DNA of 51,422 bases from Acidobacteriaceae bacterium (GTDB lineage Bacteria > Acidobacteriota > Terriglobia > Terriglobales > Acidobacteriaceae): contig PLBE01000231.1 in the NCBI GenBank assembly GCA_003134435.1, forward strand, positions 1 to 51,422. The letters are read 5' to 3'. Positions 17,193 through 26,760 of the stretch are shown in pieces. The notes beneath the pieces were generated by a model. The model had not been told where the DNA came from and did not search any database. It saw only the letters and a list, made by a program, of their open reading frames with translations. The position numbers and the translations under genes were made by a program. The first letter of the stretch is position 1. Each line of letters starts with the position of its first letter.

Positions 17193-19787
17193 TTACCGCG
17201 GCGCAAAATGAAAGACGACGGTAACTTGGGGATCGACTCCGGGCGCGGCGGCCGGAAGCCGCAAATGAACCTTCGCTTGCTGAGCGTTGCCCAGTTCAAG
17301 TTCCGCCCCATCCACGGAGCGGATCTGCCCCGGGTTCCACGCCGTGAGTTCATAGATCTCACCGGCCGCGCCGGAGAGGCTCAAAGTCAAGGCATCCCGC
17401 GCCGGCGTCCACGATTCCGAGAGTACGCGCAAACCATGGCTTGTGCTCCCTAACTCCGGAGTCGCCAAGGCCGCGCTGATTTCGAAGTCGTTCTTAATCT
17501 CCAATTCAACGGTGCTCCGGCCGGCAAGCGTCGGGAGGTTCACAGTTATATGCTGATCCGATGGATTCGGCTCGACGCGAAACGTCGAGGGTCGGCCGTC
17601 CAGCCGAACCCGGGTAACCCGCGCGCGCAGGCTTACCGCCGGCGAAAATCTGAGAGAACACGGTGTCGCCGCCCCAGTGGATTGTACTTCTAGTCGAATG
17701 CTGCCCGGAGTTCGCTGGTAACTCAGACTCAACTCAACCGCCCCGACACGCACATGCTGGACGGAAAAGGAATGCCAATCTGCCGGAATGTGGGGAGCGA
17801 AATCCACCCGGCAAACGTTCGCGTCGGTTTGCAAGCCGAGCAATCCGCTAAGCACGGGATTCACGACCATCGCCGCCGACCAGATCTGATGAGGCGATGC
17901 GGTCGAGAGCGCCTGGTAATACTTGCCCGAAAGGACCTCGGTGACATGACCAAGCGATCCGTCCAGTGCAAGCAGGGCGTTGGCCTGCAAATTTGAATAG
18001 GCTGGCAGCGGGCGGTGGTAGCGATACTCGGCAACCGCGGCCCAACCGGTGAACAATGGCCAGACTGATCCGAAATGATATCCGCTGGGATCGTAGCTGG
18101 GATCGTGACTGGAAACGATTCGCATGCCCCAATCGGTCTGATGGTCGGGACCGGCGAGTTGCTGAATCGTACTGAGAGCTCGATCGTCATCAAGCTGTGA
18201 AAACCACATCGGGACTGTGGCTAACACGCTGACCTTGTCGACGCGTTTGTTGTTGGTATCAAGAGCGTAGCCGTAGAAGCGTTCTTCCGGAGACCAAAAA
18301 GTCTTCTCCAAAACCTGCTTCTGCTGTTCGAACGCTTGCGCGAGCTGCTGGCTGACATCTTCCTTACCCAAAAGATGCGCGAGGTGAGAAAGGGCGCGCA
18401 AGGCTTCCAATCCCAACGATGCCTGATAGAGCTCGACATTCGTGGGATAGAGCGGACCTCCTTCGACCCAGCCGTGTCCAATACCCACGTTCTGGGAAAG
18501 TCCCTGTGCATTGTATGTCGACTGAAGGAACTTATGAGCGCGCCATAAGTTGTCCCACTTCTGCCGGGCAAATTCAATGTCACCGCTGCGGGTCACGTAA
18601 TCGTTCATCGTAATAATGAACAAAGGCGTGGCGTCCGCCGAGGCAAAGGCGAATGGTCTTTTCTTGAACCAGTCGACGAAGCTGGCACTTTGTGACACTT
18701 CGTGTGGGATTTTACCGTCGTCCCGTTGATACTTACTGAGAAAGTCCATGGCACTGCGCGCCGTGGAGAAATCGCCCTCGGCATCCAGGGCCAGGGAAGT
18801 CCACTCCGCGTCACGACCAAAAAACCAGCCGAAGCCGGGGCGTTCGTCCGCATGGGAGGCGCCAAACCCGGCGACCAGACCTTCGCCCAAAAACGGATTC
18901 TGGACGATGCCCTGCAGCATGCTCACCCTCGCCCAGTCGTATGCTTTTTCGAGTTGCGCATCGGGCAGTTGAAGACTTACGGTGCGGGCCAGGTATTCTT
19001 CATAGTATTCGGCGGAGCCGCGCAGTAAGTCGAAATAGTCGCTGGCTAAGTGCTGGTAAAGAGCCGCCAGCGATGCATTGCCGGCAAAGGACGCGGCAAT
19101 CGCCACAACCTTGCTGTCCTTACCCTTCTCCGTTGAACCGAGAAAAAAAGAGTCCTGACGAGAGTCAAAATAATTACTTGAATATTCTTCGGCGCTCTTC
19201 GTGGCGGATGGAGAGCCGACCAGGGCGTCAAATTTTCCCGTTTCATCCCCGAAACGAAAGGCGCGCAGCGCCGGATCCCATTCTCCGCTGGCGTCAACGA
19301 TATTGCCCGGCCACTCCAGTTGAAAATCACGATTGAAGACGGCTTCAATTTCGAGCGGCCTGGTGGTATCCACTTCCAAAGCGATGACGGCGCCGTTCTC
19401 ATGGACAGGGACAAATAAAGTCTCGCGAACGGAAAAACTGTCGCCAACATAAACGATGGTGGTGGACTCGGGGCGAACGATCAAGTTTCGAGCCAGAGAT
19501 GCGGCAGGCAGCACGGCGCCGTCGACGTGAAAACGCAGGTGAAAATCGCTCAGGATCTTCAGAGGATAAACCCACGCCTCGAGATTCCCTTGTTCAGTCC
19601 CGAAGATTCCAGCACGGGTACCGAGGGCCGAGACAAATTCCCAAGATCGAATCGGTCGTGAGAGTTCGAGGGTTGGCGCGGTATGATCCGCGAAAGCCAG
19701 GGAGCACATAAAGATCACGCTGCAACGCAAAATGAGCGTCGCTGGAGTGCGCGATCTTCGCCGAGAAAAGCAGCGAAAACAATTCAT
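17193..19787 (-). CDS. Exported six-hairpin (alpha/alpha)6 glycosidase, amylo-alpha-1,6-glucosidase/GH63-like
   Basis: First gene of the minus-strand glycan operon. Residues about 35-270 form a beta-sandwich super-domain and 275-700 an (alpha/alpha)6 toroid, the plan shared by GH15, GH63, GH37 and debranching-type glycosidases. Catalytic-region motifs are GFGWFFGRDAEWTSLALD (acidic pair near 325-327), DGKIPHEVSQS (about 357-367), GIGHGWVEGGPL (435-445) and YHFGSVWPLFTG (570-580). A C-terminal beta domain follows. The N-terminus (RRRSRTPATLILRCSVIFMCSLAFA) resembles a signal peptide with a long basic n-region; ATG 19787 has no good ribosome site, so a slightly different start is possible. The sugar specificity is not deducible; family relatives hydrolyse alpha-glucosides or alpha-mannosides. 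Promoter and palindrome sites lie just upstream. Confidence 0.82.
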   Translation of the reverse strand: MNCFRCFSRRRSRTPATLILRCSVIFMCSLAFADHTAPTLELSRPIRSWEFVSALGTRAGIFGTEQGNLEAWVYPLKILSDFHLRFHVDGAVLPAASLARNLIVRPESTTIVYVGDSFSVRETLFVPVHENGAVIALEVDTTRPLEIEAVFNRDFQLEWPGNIVDASGEWDPALRAFRFGDETGKFDALVGSPSATKSAEEYSSNYFDSRQDSFFLGSTEKGKDSKVVAIAASFAGNASLAALYQHLASDYFDLLRGSAEYYEEYLARTVSLQLPDAQLEKAYDWARVSMLQGIVQNPFLGEGLVAGFGASHADERPGFGWFFGRDAEWTSLALDAEGDFSTARSAMDFLSKYQRDDGKIPHEVSQSASFVDWFKKRPFAFASADATPLFIITMNDYVTRSGDIEFARQKWDNLWRAHKFLQSTYNAQGLSQNVGIGHGWVEGGPLYPTNVELYQASLGLEALRALSHLAHLLGKEDVSQQLAQAFEQQKQVLEKTFWSPEERFYGYALDTNNKRVDKVSVLATVPMWFSQLDDDRALSTIQQLAGPDHQTDWGMRIVSSHDPSYDPSGYHFGSVWPLFTGWAAVAEYRYHRPLPAYSNLQANALLALDGSLGHVTEVLSGKYYQALSTASPHQIWSAAMVVNPVLSGLLGLQTDANVCRVDFAPHIPADWHSFSVQHVRVGAVELSLSYQRTPGSIRLEVQSTGAATPCSLRFSPAVSLRARVTRVRLDGRPSTFRVEPNPSDQHITVNLPTLAGRSTVELEIKNDFEISAALATPELGSTSHGLRVLSESWTPARDALTLSLSGAAGEIYELTAWNPGQIRSVDGAELELGNAQQAKVHLRLPAAAPGVDPQVTVVFHFAPR

Positions 19788-19828
19788 GGTTCAACTCATG
19801 GCCAACGTCATCTCTTGATTGCCCACCG

Positions 19829-19858
19829 AGTATAGACCGGTCGGCGCCTTTTTTGGAA
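19829..19858 (-). promoter_or_regulatory. Candidate promoter of the minus-strand glycan operon
   Basis: On the minus strand TTCCAA and TATACT are separated by 18 bases. The -10 matches the consensus at five of six positions; the -35 is weak. It ends about 40 bases before the ATG at 19787. A 14-base palindrome overlaps the -35, consistent with repression or activation at this point. Confidence 0.5.
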
Positions 19859-19866
19859 GCTTTCAA
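19853..19866. promoter_or_regulatory. Operator-like palindrome at the minus-strand promoter
   Basis: TTGGAAGCTTTCAA is symmetric at 12 of 14 bases and overlaps the candidate -35 element of the glycan operon. It shares the outer TTG...CAA arms with the palindrome at 20070-20083. Binding by the locus LacI-family regulator is a hypothesis. Confidence 0.4.
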
Positions 19867-20028
19867 TCGCGGCCCGTGCACGAAACAGACATTTTCCCCT
19901 GTGGCGGGCGCACGGATGGACCGGCCATGCCGTCTCTCGGGCGCCCTGCATCTGGCTAGGCGTCAACAGAAGTCAGACGACAAGAGGGTGGCACGGTGAA
20001 GGACAGACTGTGCCTAGCCATTTTTCAC

Positions 20029-20058
20029 TTGACAGTCGCCGCCCATTTGCACGACTAT
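20029..20058 (+). promoter_or_regulatory. Candidate promoter of the TonB receptor operon
   Basis: A consensus TTGACA is followed after 18 bases by GACTAT, a weaker -10 (three of six). It sits in the 432-base divergent region 19788-20219 and would give a leader of roughly 150 bases before ATG 20220. The rest of the gap shows no other recognisable element. Confidence 0.5.
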
Positions 20059-20069
20059 GACGGGTCGTT

Positions 20070-20083
20070 TTGAAGCGATTCAA
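20070..20083. promoter_or_regulatory. LacI-type operator-like palindrome downstream of the TonB receptor promoter
   Basis: TTGAAGCGATTCAA is symmetric at 12 of 14 bases around a central CG, the usual form of LacI-family operators. It begins about 12 bases after the candidate -10, close to the expected transcription start, the classic position for repression. A LacI-family gene is the fourth gene downstream. Confidence 0.5.
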
Positions 20084-20219
20084 TTGGTTGCATTTTCGCG
20101 GGCGGTGTTTCCGGGAATGACAGCCGGCGCAGTCCAACCGCAGTGTCGGAATCGCAGGTGCAAGTCTGAGGCGAATGCCTTTGCTGGCAGGATGTGGCGG
20201 GGCGACGAAGAGGTGAGTT

Positions 20220-23200
20220 ATGCGCTTAAGGTTTTGGTCAGCATGGGGTTTCTTTTGTGTCTGCACTCTTTCCGCCCGCCTTTTGGCGCAGTCTTCCGGG
20301 TCGTTCACCGGCACCGTAGTTGACGATACGGGCGCCGCTGTAGTCAAGGCTGAGGTTTCCGTAAGCGATCCCAATACCGGCTTCCGCCGCAGCGCGACAA
20401 CCAACGGTGACGGGAACTACTTCATCGGCGGCCTGGGCGCGGGGACCTATGACGTCACCATCACTGCTCCCGGATTTGAGAAATATGAAGCTCGAAAAGT
20501 GATTCTCCGCGTGGGAGAAAAGCTCCGGGTCGACACGAAGCTGGTGATTGGCAAAGTGACGAGCGAGATTGTTGTGGAAGGGAATGCGGCCGGCAAGGTT
20601 GAGACCCAGTCTTCTGAAATGGCCGGTACGATTACGGGCGACCAAATCAGCCAACTGGAGTTGAACGGGCGCGATTTCACCCAACTCATCAAACTGATCC
20701 CAGGGGTTAGCGACCAGACCGGACAAGATGGCGGTTCGGTCGGGCCGTCAGCGAGTGTGTCTTATGCGGTGAATGGCGGCCGCACCGAATTTAACAACTG
20801 GGAAATCGACGGTGGCGAAATCCTTGACTCGGGTAGCAACGCCAATGTCAACGTCCATCCCAATATCGACGCCCTGGCAGAAGTGCGGGTGCTCACTTCG
20901 ACTTACGGCGCGGAATACGGGCGCAATGGATCCGGAACCATAGAAGCAGTCACTAAGTCGGGCACCAATGTGTTTCACGGCGAAGCCTTCGAATTCATCC
21001 GTAATGCCGCCTTCAATGCCCACAATTACTTTGACCTGCCCGGAACGCGCAAGGCATATTACAACAAGAATGACTTCGGCTATGTCATTGGAGGACCGAT
21101 TAAGAAAGACAAACTGTTTTTCTTCTGGTCGCAAGAGTTCCGCAAAGAGAATCTACCGTATGTTTACAGTAATCCCGGGCAGTACGTACCGACCGCGGCC
21201 GAGCGGATGGGGGACTTCAACGATGTGTGTCCCACGGTCGGCACGCCGTTTGTGAGGGGAAACCCTCCGGCTGGGTCAGGCGAGATCGTGGCCGTTGACT
21301 GCCCGGCATATCGGAAACACGGCACCGATTCGAACGGAAATACCGAGTATCTGGGATTCCCAAACAACACGATACCCTCTAATTTGATTGATTCGGTCAA
21401 TGCAGACCCGATTATGTCGAACATTCCGCTGCCCAATGCGAATGGCGGCCATTCGATATTCGGAACCTATCCCTCGCCAACCTACTGGCACGAAGAGTTG
21501 ATTAAAGTCGACGACGATGTCAATTCGAAATTGCGGGCCAATATTCGTTTCATCCATGATTCCTGGACGCAAAAATACCCCATCTCGCCATGGTCTACAT
21601 CGAACGTCCCGTCAATCGGCGGAACCTTGCAGGGGCCGGGGATCAGTGTGGTGACGAGTTTGACTGCTACGATAACCCCCACCCTGCTGAATGAATTCGT
21701 GTTCAGTTATGCGGCCAACCACCTGCATCTTTTTAATACGGGAACCGCGTGGGAGCGCCCAGCGAGCATGACCATGACCGGGATTTTCGAAAACGGTTTT
21801 AACGGGACGCTGCCCGCTATTGGGGTGGGCGGTCCCGGCCACTTCAATTTTTCCGTGGATACAGGGTTTTTGCCGTTTGACAATTCCAATCCCACTTATA
21901 GCCTGCATGACAATTTGACTCGGACAGTTGGGAAGCACAATTGGCACTATGGAGTGTATCTTGCGATTGTGCAGAAAAACGAAGACGCGGAAGAAGAGCC
22001 AAACGGTAGCCTGGGTTATTACGATAATCCAAACACTTTCTATAAGGAGAAGAGCCCCTTCGGAGGACCCTTCAACAGCACGGGGAACGGGTTTGCCGAT
22101 CTTCTTACCGGGTATGTCAATTCTTTCGCTCAACCGAATCACAACGAAAAGTATTATAACCGCTATACCGTTGTCGAACCGTATGTACAGGATGACTGGC
22201 GCGTGACGAGGCGGCTAACCCTAAATCTCGGTCTGAGGTTAAGTCTCTACGGGAGTTATCACGAGAAGTATCTCAACGCTTACAACTTTGATCCGAATGC
22301 TTATGTAGCAGCGGATGCCCCCACCCTGAATGGAGATGGGTCGTTGAATTTTCCTCCGGGGCAAAGCGTCTACACGATTACGGGGATCGTGCGCTGCGGC
22401 TATAACGGCGTGCACGCCAGTTGCCAGTCGAACCACTTATTGAATCCAGCGCCGCGCATCGGTTTTGCATTCGATCCCAAGGGAGACGGGAAGATGGCGA
22501 TTCGCGGAGGGTACGGAATTTTCTTTGAACACGCCAATGGCAATGATGCTAATACGGAATCGCTGGAAGGCAATCCGCCCGGAATCATCGCGCCCGTGCA
22601 ATTTTTCATCAATGGCTACACGAACATAGGTGGCGCAGCCGCTAACGGAGGGCCGGAAGTATTTCCCCTGGGCGGAGGGACGAGCCAGTTGACTTCGATC
22701 ACTACGCTCACGCAATGGCCTTACGTCCAGCAATACCACCTCGACATTCAGCGTGAGTTGGCGCGCAATACGATCTTGACGGTAGCCTATGTAGGCAGCA
22801 AGGGTTCCCATCTGTCGCAGCAACTTGACCGGAATCAGATTCATTCCACTCCTGCTTCTCAGAATCCGTTTCCCAAAGGCCAGATTATTACGCAGGATAT
22901 CTGCGACAACGATGCGCTGCCCGATGGAACGCCCATCACGGGACAGGCTTTGCTCAACCTCAACATAGCATGCGGCAACGTAAACACAGACGCTTATCGT
23001 CCATACCTTGGTTATGACTCGATTTACGGAATCATCGGTGGCGCGAATTCCAGTTATAACGCGCTGCAGGTATCGGGCAGGCGAAATGCCGGCGGTCTTC
23101 AACTTACTCTCGCTTACACCTACAGTCACTCCATCGACAATTCTTCCGACCGTTATGACAGTGCATTTGTCGATTCATATAATCTGTCTTCTTATCGGGC

Positions 23201-23846
23201 GAGTTCGAGTTACGATCAGCGCCACATCTTTACGGTCAGCTACATCTACAACCTCCCGGTTTTTGCGCATTCCAGGGGTCTTAAGGGATCGCTGCTCGGA
23301 GGATGGCAGGTATCCGGTATCACGACGGCACAGTCGGGAGAGCCGTTTAGCATTGTGAATGGGGGGACCTACGACAATGCCGGGGTGGGGAACAGCGTGT
23401 CGGGATCGGGTTCGTTCGCCGACATCGTAGGTGACCCGCATGGGCCGATACCGCACTTCAATCCGGTGCCGGGCGTAACCTACGGTCCGTTGCTCTACAA
23501 CCCTGGCGCTTACTCGCAGCCAACGGGTTTGACGTTTGGCAATTCCGGGCGCAATTCGTTAGCCGGGCCAGGGCGTCTCAATTTCGACATGGGGTTGTTC
23601 AAGCACTTCAAGATACGGGAATCGATGGGATTGGAATTCCGCGCGGAGGGGTTCAATGTCTTCAATCATCCGCAATGGAACGGTGTGAACAACGGTTCGT
23701 GCGGTTACGAAGTCAACTCGGGAGCCCCCGACTGTATTAACGGAAGCAATGATCCTAATAATCCCGAGGTTCCGAGCGGCTTCCTGCATCCGAGCGGCGC
23801 CCACAACGGGCGTATCGGAGAGTTTGGCCTGAAGTTTATTTTCTGA
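20220..23846 (+). CDS. TonB-dependent receptor with carboxypeptidase-regulatory N-domain (Oar-like)
   Basis: Outer-membrane transporter that imports large ligands, here presumably glycan fragments, using TonB energy. The 1208-residue protein has a signal peptide (ending ARLLAQ), a carboxypeptidase-regulatory-like beta domain at about residues 27-100 (GSFTGTVVDDTGAAVVKAEV, GLGAGTYDVTITAPGFEKY), a plug (GDQISQLELNGRDFTQLIKL, SYAVNGGRTEFNNWEIDG, YGAEYGRNGSGTIEAVTKSG) and a long beta-barrel ending in FGLKFIF with the terminal Phe typical of outer-membrane proteins. This domain order is the expanded Acidobacteria type. The ATG follows a GAGGTGAG ribosome site. It is the first of five plus-strand genes, followed after 62 bases by an exported protein of unknown function. 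No SusD partner is encoded. Its ligand is unknown but context points to arabinose/rhamnose-containing saccharides. Confidence 0.94.
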   Translation: MRLRFWSAWGFFCVCTLSARLLAQSSGSFTGTVVDDTGAAVVKAEVSVSDPNTGFRRSATTNGDGNYFIGGLGAGTYDVTITAPGFEKYEARKVILRVGEKLRVDTKLVIGKVTSEIVVEGNAAGKVETQSSEMAGTITGDQISQLELNGRDFTQLIKLIPGVSDQTGQDGGSVGPSASVSYAVNGGRTEFNNWEIDGGEILDSGSNANVNVHPNIDALAEVRVLTSTYGAEYGRNGSGTIEAVTKSGTNVFHGEAFEFIRNAAFNAHNYFDLPGTRKAYYNKNDFGYVIGGPIKKDKLFFFWSQEFRKENLPYVYSNPGQYVPTAAERMGDFNDVCPTVGTPFVRGNPPAGSGEIVAVDCPAYRKHGTDSNGNTEYLGFPNNTIPSNLIDSVNADPIMSNIPLPNANGGHSIFGTYPSPTYWHEELIKVDDDVNSKLRANIRFIHDSWTQKYPISPWSTSNVPSIGGTLQGPGISVVTSLTATITPTLLNEFVFSYAANHLHLFNTGTAWERPASMTMTGIFENGFNGTLPAIGVGGPGHFNFSVDTGFLPFDNSNPTYSLHDNLTRTVGKHNWHYGVYLAIVQKNEDAEEEPNGSLGYYDNPNTFYKEKSPFGGPFNSTGNGFADLLTGYVNSFAQPNHNEKYYNRYTVVEPYVQDDWRVTRRLTLNLGLRLSLYGSYHEKYLNAYNFDPNAYVAADAPTLNGDGSLNFPPGQSVYTITGIVRCGYNGVHASCQSNHLLNPAPRIGFAFDPKGDGKMAIRGGYGIFFEHANGNDANTESLEGNPPGIIAPVQFFINGYTNIGGAAANGGPEVFPLGGGTSQLTSITTLTQWPYVQQYHLDIQRELARNTILTVAYVGSKGSHLSQQLDRNQIHSTPASQNPFPKGQIITQDICDNDALPDGTPITGQALLNLNIACGNVNTDAYRPYLGYDSIYGIIGGANSSYNALQVSGRRNAGGLQLTLAYTYSHSIDNSSDRYDSAFVDSYNLSSYRASSSYDQRHIFTVSYIYNLPVFAHSRGLKGSLLGGWQVSGITTAQSGEPFSIVNGGTYDNAGVGNSVSGSGSFADIVGDPHGPIPHFNPVPGVTYGPLLYNPGAYSQPTGLTFGNSGRNSLAGPGRLNFDMGLFKHFKIRESMGLEFRAEGFNVFNHPQWNGVNNGSCGYEVNSGAPDCINGSNDPNNPEVPSGFLHPSGAHNGRIGEFGLKFIF

Positions 23847-23908
23847 ATTCATCAGCTCTGAGTGCAAGTTAAAGGGCTAGGGGTGCGACGCTGATTTCAC
23901 GCATAACT

Positions 23909-24961
23909 GTGGCGTTCGGCGTGGTCTTATGGGGATTTGTCCTGCCGGGGTTCTCTTGTGCAGAGGAGTCGCAGTGGATTCGTCCCACAAAGTCGGGCGA
24001 TCCTTTGCTCTGGGGCCGCAAAGACGGGGTTGTATTCGGATTGCCTTGTGAGGGAGGCTTACCGGGGCCGCGGGGATTGATTCGGGTAGGAGTGATTTCC
24101 GGGAAGACCGGGACTCCTGAGCTTTTGAATTTCATTGCCATAGAGCCAGTAGTAGCCGGACGGGACAGCCGCGGCGACCGCATGGCGTTCAGCGAATTGG
24201 AGTCCAGTGAGATGGATGCGGGATCACAAGGCAAGCGGCTGTGGGTAGGCACGGAGTCATCTGGTCAATTGGCGGGCTCTTTGTCGGCGCGGGTGGAGGG
24301 CGGAAAATCAACGGAGTCACTTACCGTGCGCATCGAGGTCGAGCGCTTCAAGGCCAATGGAGCGCATGTATATCTGTTGGCTTCGATGGAAAGCGATCAC
24401 CCGGAAGAGATTCATTTTGCGGTTTTTCATTACGAAGACAGCCCTCAGATCGAAGAACTTACTCTAACTGCGACCATGGGAAACTACGAGCGGTTGCGCT
24501 GGCTATGGCTCAAGAATCAGGTGGTGGATAGTCGCAAACTGTATCGCTCTTATCGCGGAGAGGATTTCGCGGAACATGGCACTTATTCTCTGAGAAGGAT
24601 GTTGCGGACTGGCGACGGAGGGGCGATCGTGCTTTGTACGACCAATGAAGCTTCTCCCGATCTGAATCCCAACTTCAAAGCACCGGATCACTGGCACTAT
24701 CGATTGGGAAGGCTGACGCAGTATTGGAGAGTGGCGGAATCCGATATCGAGCCGAATCTGCGAGTCCGAGTGAATGGGCGACAGGTCTATTGGGCATCGC
24801 ATGCGCCGCTCGGAGGGGGAGTGGCTTTTGAGAATTTTGAAGTGAGGCAGAAGTACCGGCCCGGACAAACGTTTGTCTTTGGGGCCTTCGCCACGGAACC
24901 GTGGGAAATTCGGCCGGCAATTCGCTTCTTATCCGGTCCCAGAAAGCTCGAGGTCAACTGA
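23909..24961 (+). CDS. Exported protein of unknown function in glycan locus
   Basis: I do not recognise a family. The chain starts with a hydrophobic signal (VVLWGFVLPGFSCAEE) and is rich in beta-strand patterns (LTVRIEVERFKANGAHVYLL, EIHFAVFHYEDS), suggesting a beta-sandwich of about 350 residues. Aromatic stretches such as LRWLWLKNQVVDSRKLY and APDHWHYRLGRLTQYWRVAE could form a sugar-binding or hydrolytic face. The start is uncertain: GTG 23909 lacks a basic n-region and a spaced ribosome site, whereas the frame is open upstream and CTG 23891 lies seven bases after AGGGG and would add LISRIT, which supplies the Arg expected of a signal peptide. It lies between the TonB receptor and GH51 genes (gaps of 62 and 55 bases), so a role in glycan capture or cleavage is inferred from context only. 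Confidence 0.7.
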   Translation: MAFGVVLWGFVLPGFSCAEESQWIRPTKSGDPLLWGRKDGVVFGLPCEGGLPGPRGLIRVGVISGKTGTPELLNFIAIEPVVAGRDSRGDRMAFSELESSEMDAGSQGKRLWVGTESSGQLAGSLSARVEGGKSTESLTVRIEVERFKANGAHVYLLASMESDHPEEIHFAVFHYEDSPQIEELTLTATMGNYERLRWLWLKNQVVDSRKLYRSYRGEDFAEHGTYSLRRMLRTGDGGAIVLCTTNEASPDLNPNFKAPDHWHYRLGRLTQYWRVAESDIEPNLRVRVNGRQVYWASHAPLGGGVAFENFEVRQKYRPGQTFVFGAFATEPWEIRPAIRFLSGPRKLEVN

Positions 24962-25016
24962 AGTTGCGAATCGAATCTCGTGAGGGTGACGCGTCGGGAT
25001 CGGGGGAGGGACTGGC

Positions 25017-26681
25017 ATGAAGGGACGACGGAAGTTCATGCGCGACGCGGCCGTGGGGGCGGCCGGGCTGCTGCTGGCCAGGCCGGCGCGGTGGGCAAAC
25101 GCCTCCGTGTCGACCGCTCCCGAGGCCCGCATCGAGGTTTTGCTGGACGAGCCATTAGGGATAATCTCTCCCAACATCTACGGACACTTTCTGGAGCATC
25201 TCGGCGCTGTGATCTATGACGGCGTTTGGGTGGGCGAGAATTCAAGTGTTCCGAATGTCGGCGGCATCCGCAAAGATCTAGTCGAGGAAATGCGCAAGAT
25301 CAAGGCTCCGGTGGTTCGCTACCCGGGCGGTTGTTTTGCGGATAGTTATGACTGGCGCGACGGCGTGGGTTCAGCGGACAAGCGCCCGCGCAGGACCAAC
25401 TTTTGGAACAACGATGAACCTGGCGCCGCCCCTTCCAATCACCGCTATGAGACGAACCGCTTCGGCACGGACGAATTCATGCGTTTCTGCAAGGCAATTG
25501 GCTGTCAGCCCTATCTCGCGGCCAATGTAAGAAGCCTGCCGCCTGAGGCTTTCTATCGGTGGGTGGAATACTGTAACTCACCGGCGGGCAGTACGACACT
25601 CGCCGAGGCACGCGCCGCCTCCGGTTCGGCTGCTCCCTATGATGTGCGCTACTGGGGAGTGGGCAATGAGTCGTGGGGCTGCGGCGGAAATTTTACGGCC
25701 GCGGAGTATGCCGTCGAGTTTCGCAGGTATACCGCATGGTTGCCCGAGTATGGGGCGCCATTGTCGTTGATAGCCTCGGGTCCAAACTCTGACGACTGGC
25801 AGTGGACAAGGGGATTCTTTGAAGAGATCGCCCGGAAGGACAAAGGTCTGTTCAGTTCGATCTTTGGCTGGGCTCTGCACTACTATTCGTGGAACCTGAG
25901 CCGAGGACACACGGAGGATTGGGATCAAGCCAAGGGCGACGCGGTTCAGTTCGACGTTCAGGACTGGTATGAGATATTGCGCGAGGGGAACCGGCTGGAA
26001 TCGCTGATCGACGGTCACTGGCAGGCGATGCGCGAGTTTGATTCCGATCATAAGGTGAAGTTAGTGGTCGACGAGTGGGGGCCGTGGTATCGCCCCGGGA
26101 GTGAGCTAAGTCCGAATCACTATCTGGAACAGACTCCCACGCTGAGGGATGCTGTGTTCAGTGCCATGACGCTTGATATCTTCAACCGGCATCCAGAGAA
26201 AGTCGCTCTGGCAAGTCCGGCGCAACTGATCAATTGTCTCAATAGCCTTTACATAGCTCATGAGGACAAGTTTTGCGTAACTCCAGTGGGCCATATCTTC
26301 GGGATGTACAGCGCGCATCAGGGAGGTCAGGCGGCGCGGGCTATTATCTCCGCGCCGAACGTGCAGTATGTGCGCGATGGCAAACCGGCGTCTTTTTGGG
26401 GATTGCAGGGCTCCGCATCAGTGCGAGGCAAGGAGTTGACGCTTACAGTAGTGAACCCGAGCACGACCGAAATCCGAGAGACGGAAATCGCGGTTCGGGG
26501 CGGCTCCACGAAATCGGGAACGGCAACCGTGCTCACCCATGCCGATCTTCACGCTCACAACAGCTTCGATGAACGCCATGTAGTAACTCCGCAGGTGAGG
26601 GACCTGCCATCGACGGGGAAGGTGGTCACGGTCGAGCTTCCGCCGGCGTCTGTTTGTAAGCTGGCATTAAGCCTAGGGTAA
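25017..26681 (+). CDS. Exported GH51 alpha-L-arabinofuranosidase
   Basis: Removes alpha-L-arabinofuranosyl residues from arabinan, arabinoxylan or pectic side chains with retention. The N-terminus has a twin-arginine-like signal (RRKFMRDAAVGAAGLLLA), so a folded export route is likely. The barrel begins with ISPNIYGHFLEHLG and RYPGGCFADSYDWRDGVG. The acid/base is Glu 218 in GVGNESWGCGG and the nucleophile Glu 353 in VVDEWGPWYRPG, both in standard GH51 context. The final 100 residues form the usual beta-sandwich. Length (554) fits. ATG 25017 is preceded by GGGAGG with seven-base spacing. It lies in the plus-strand operon between the unknown exported gene and the LacI regulator. Most GH51 enzymes are intracellular; an exported form is common in this phylum's glycan loci by my recollection, not checked. 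Confidence 0.95.
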   Translation: MKGRRKFMRDAAVGAAGLLLARPARWANASVSTAPEARIEVLLDEPLGIISPNIYGHFLEHLGAVIYDGVWVGENSSVPNVGGIRKDLVEEMRKIKAPVVRYPGGCFADSYDWRDGVGSADKRPRRTNFWNNDEPGAAPSNHRYETNRFGTDEFMRFCKAIGCQPYLAANVRSLPPEAFYRWVEYCNSPAGSTTLAEARAASGSAAPYDVRYWGVGNESWGCGGNFTAAEYAVEFRRYTAWLPEYGAPLSLIASGPNSDDWQWTRGFFEEIARKDKGLFSSIFGWALHYYSWNLSRGHTEDWDQAKGDAVQFDVQDWYEILREGNRLESLIDGHWQAMREFDSDHKVKLVVDEWGPWYRPGSELSPNHYLEQTPTLRDAVFSAMTLDIFNRHPEKVALASPAQLINCLNSLYIAHEDKFCVTPVGHIFGMYSAHQGGQAARAIISAPNVQYVRDGKPASFWGLQGSASVRGKELTLTVVNPSTTEIRETEIAVRGGSTKSGTATVLTHADLHAHNSFDERHVVTPQVRDLPSTGKVVTVELPPASVCKLALSLG

Positions 26682-26760
26682 TAGCACTTCGAGGCAGTGA
26701 GGCAGAACCTGGGTAAGTAGTTAAGGACGAGACTCTTCGCAGGTCCACGATAGATCTAAG

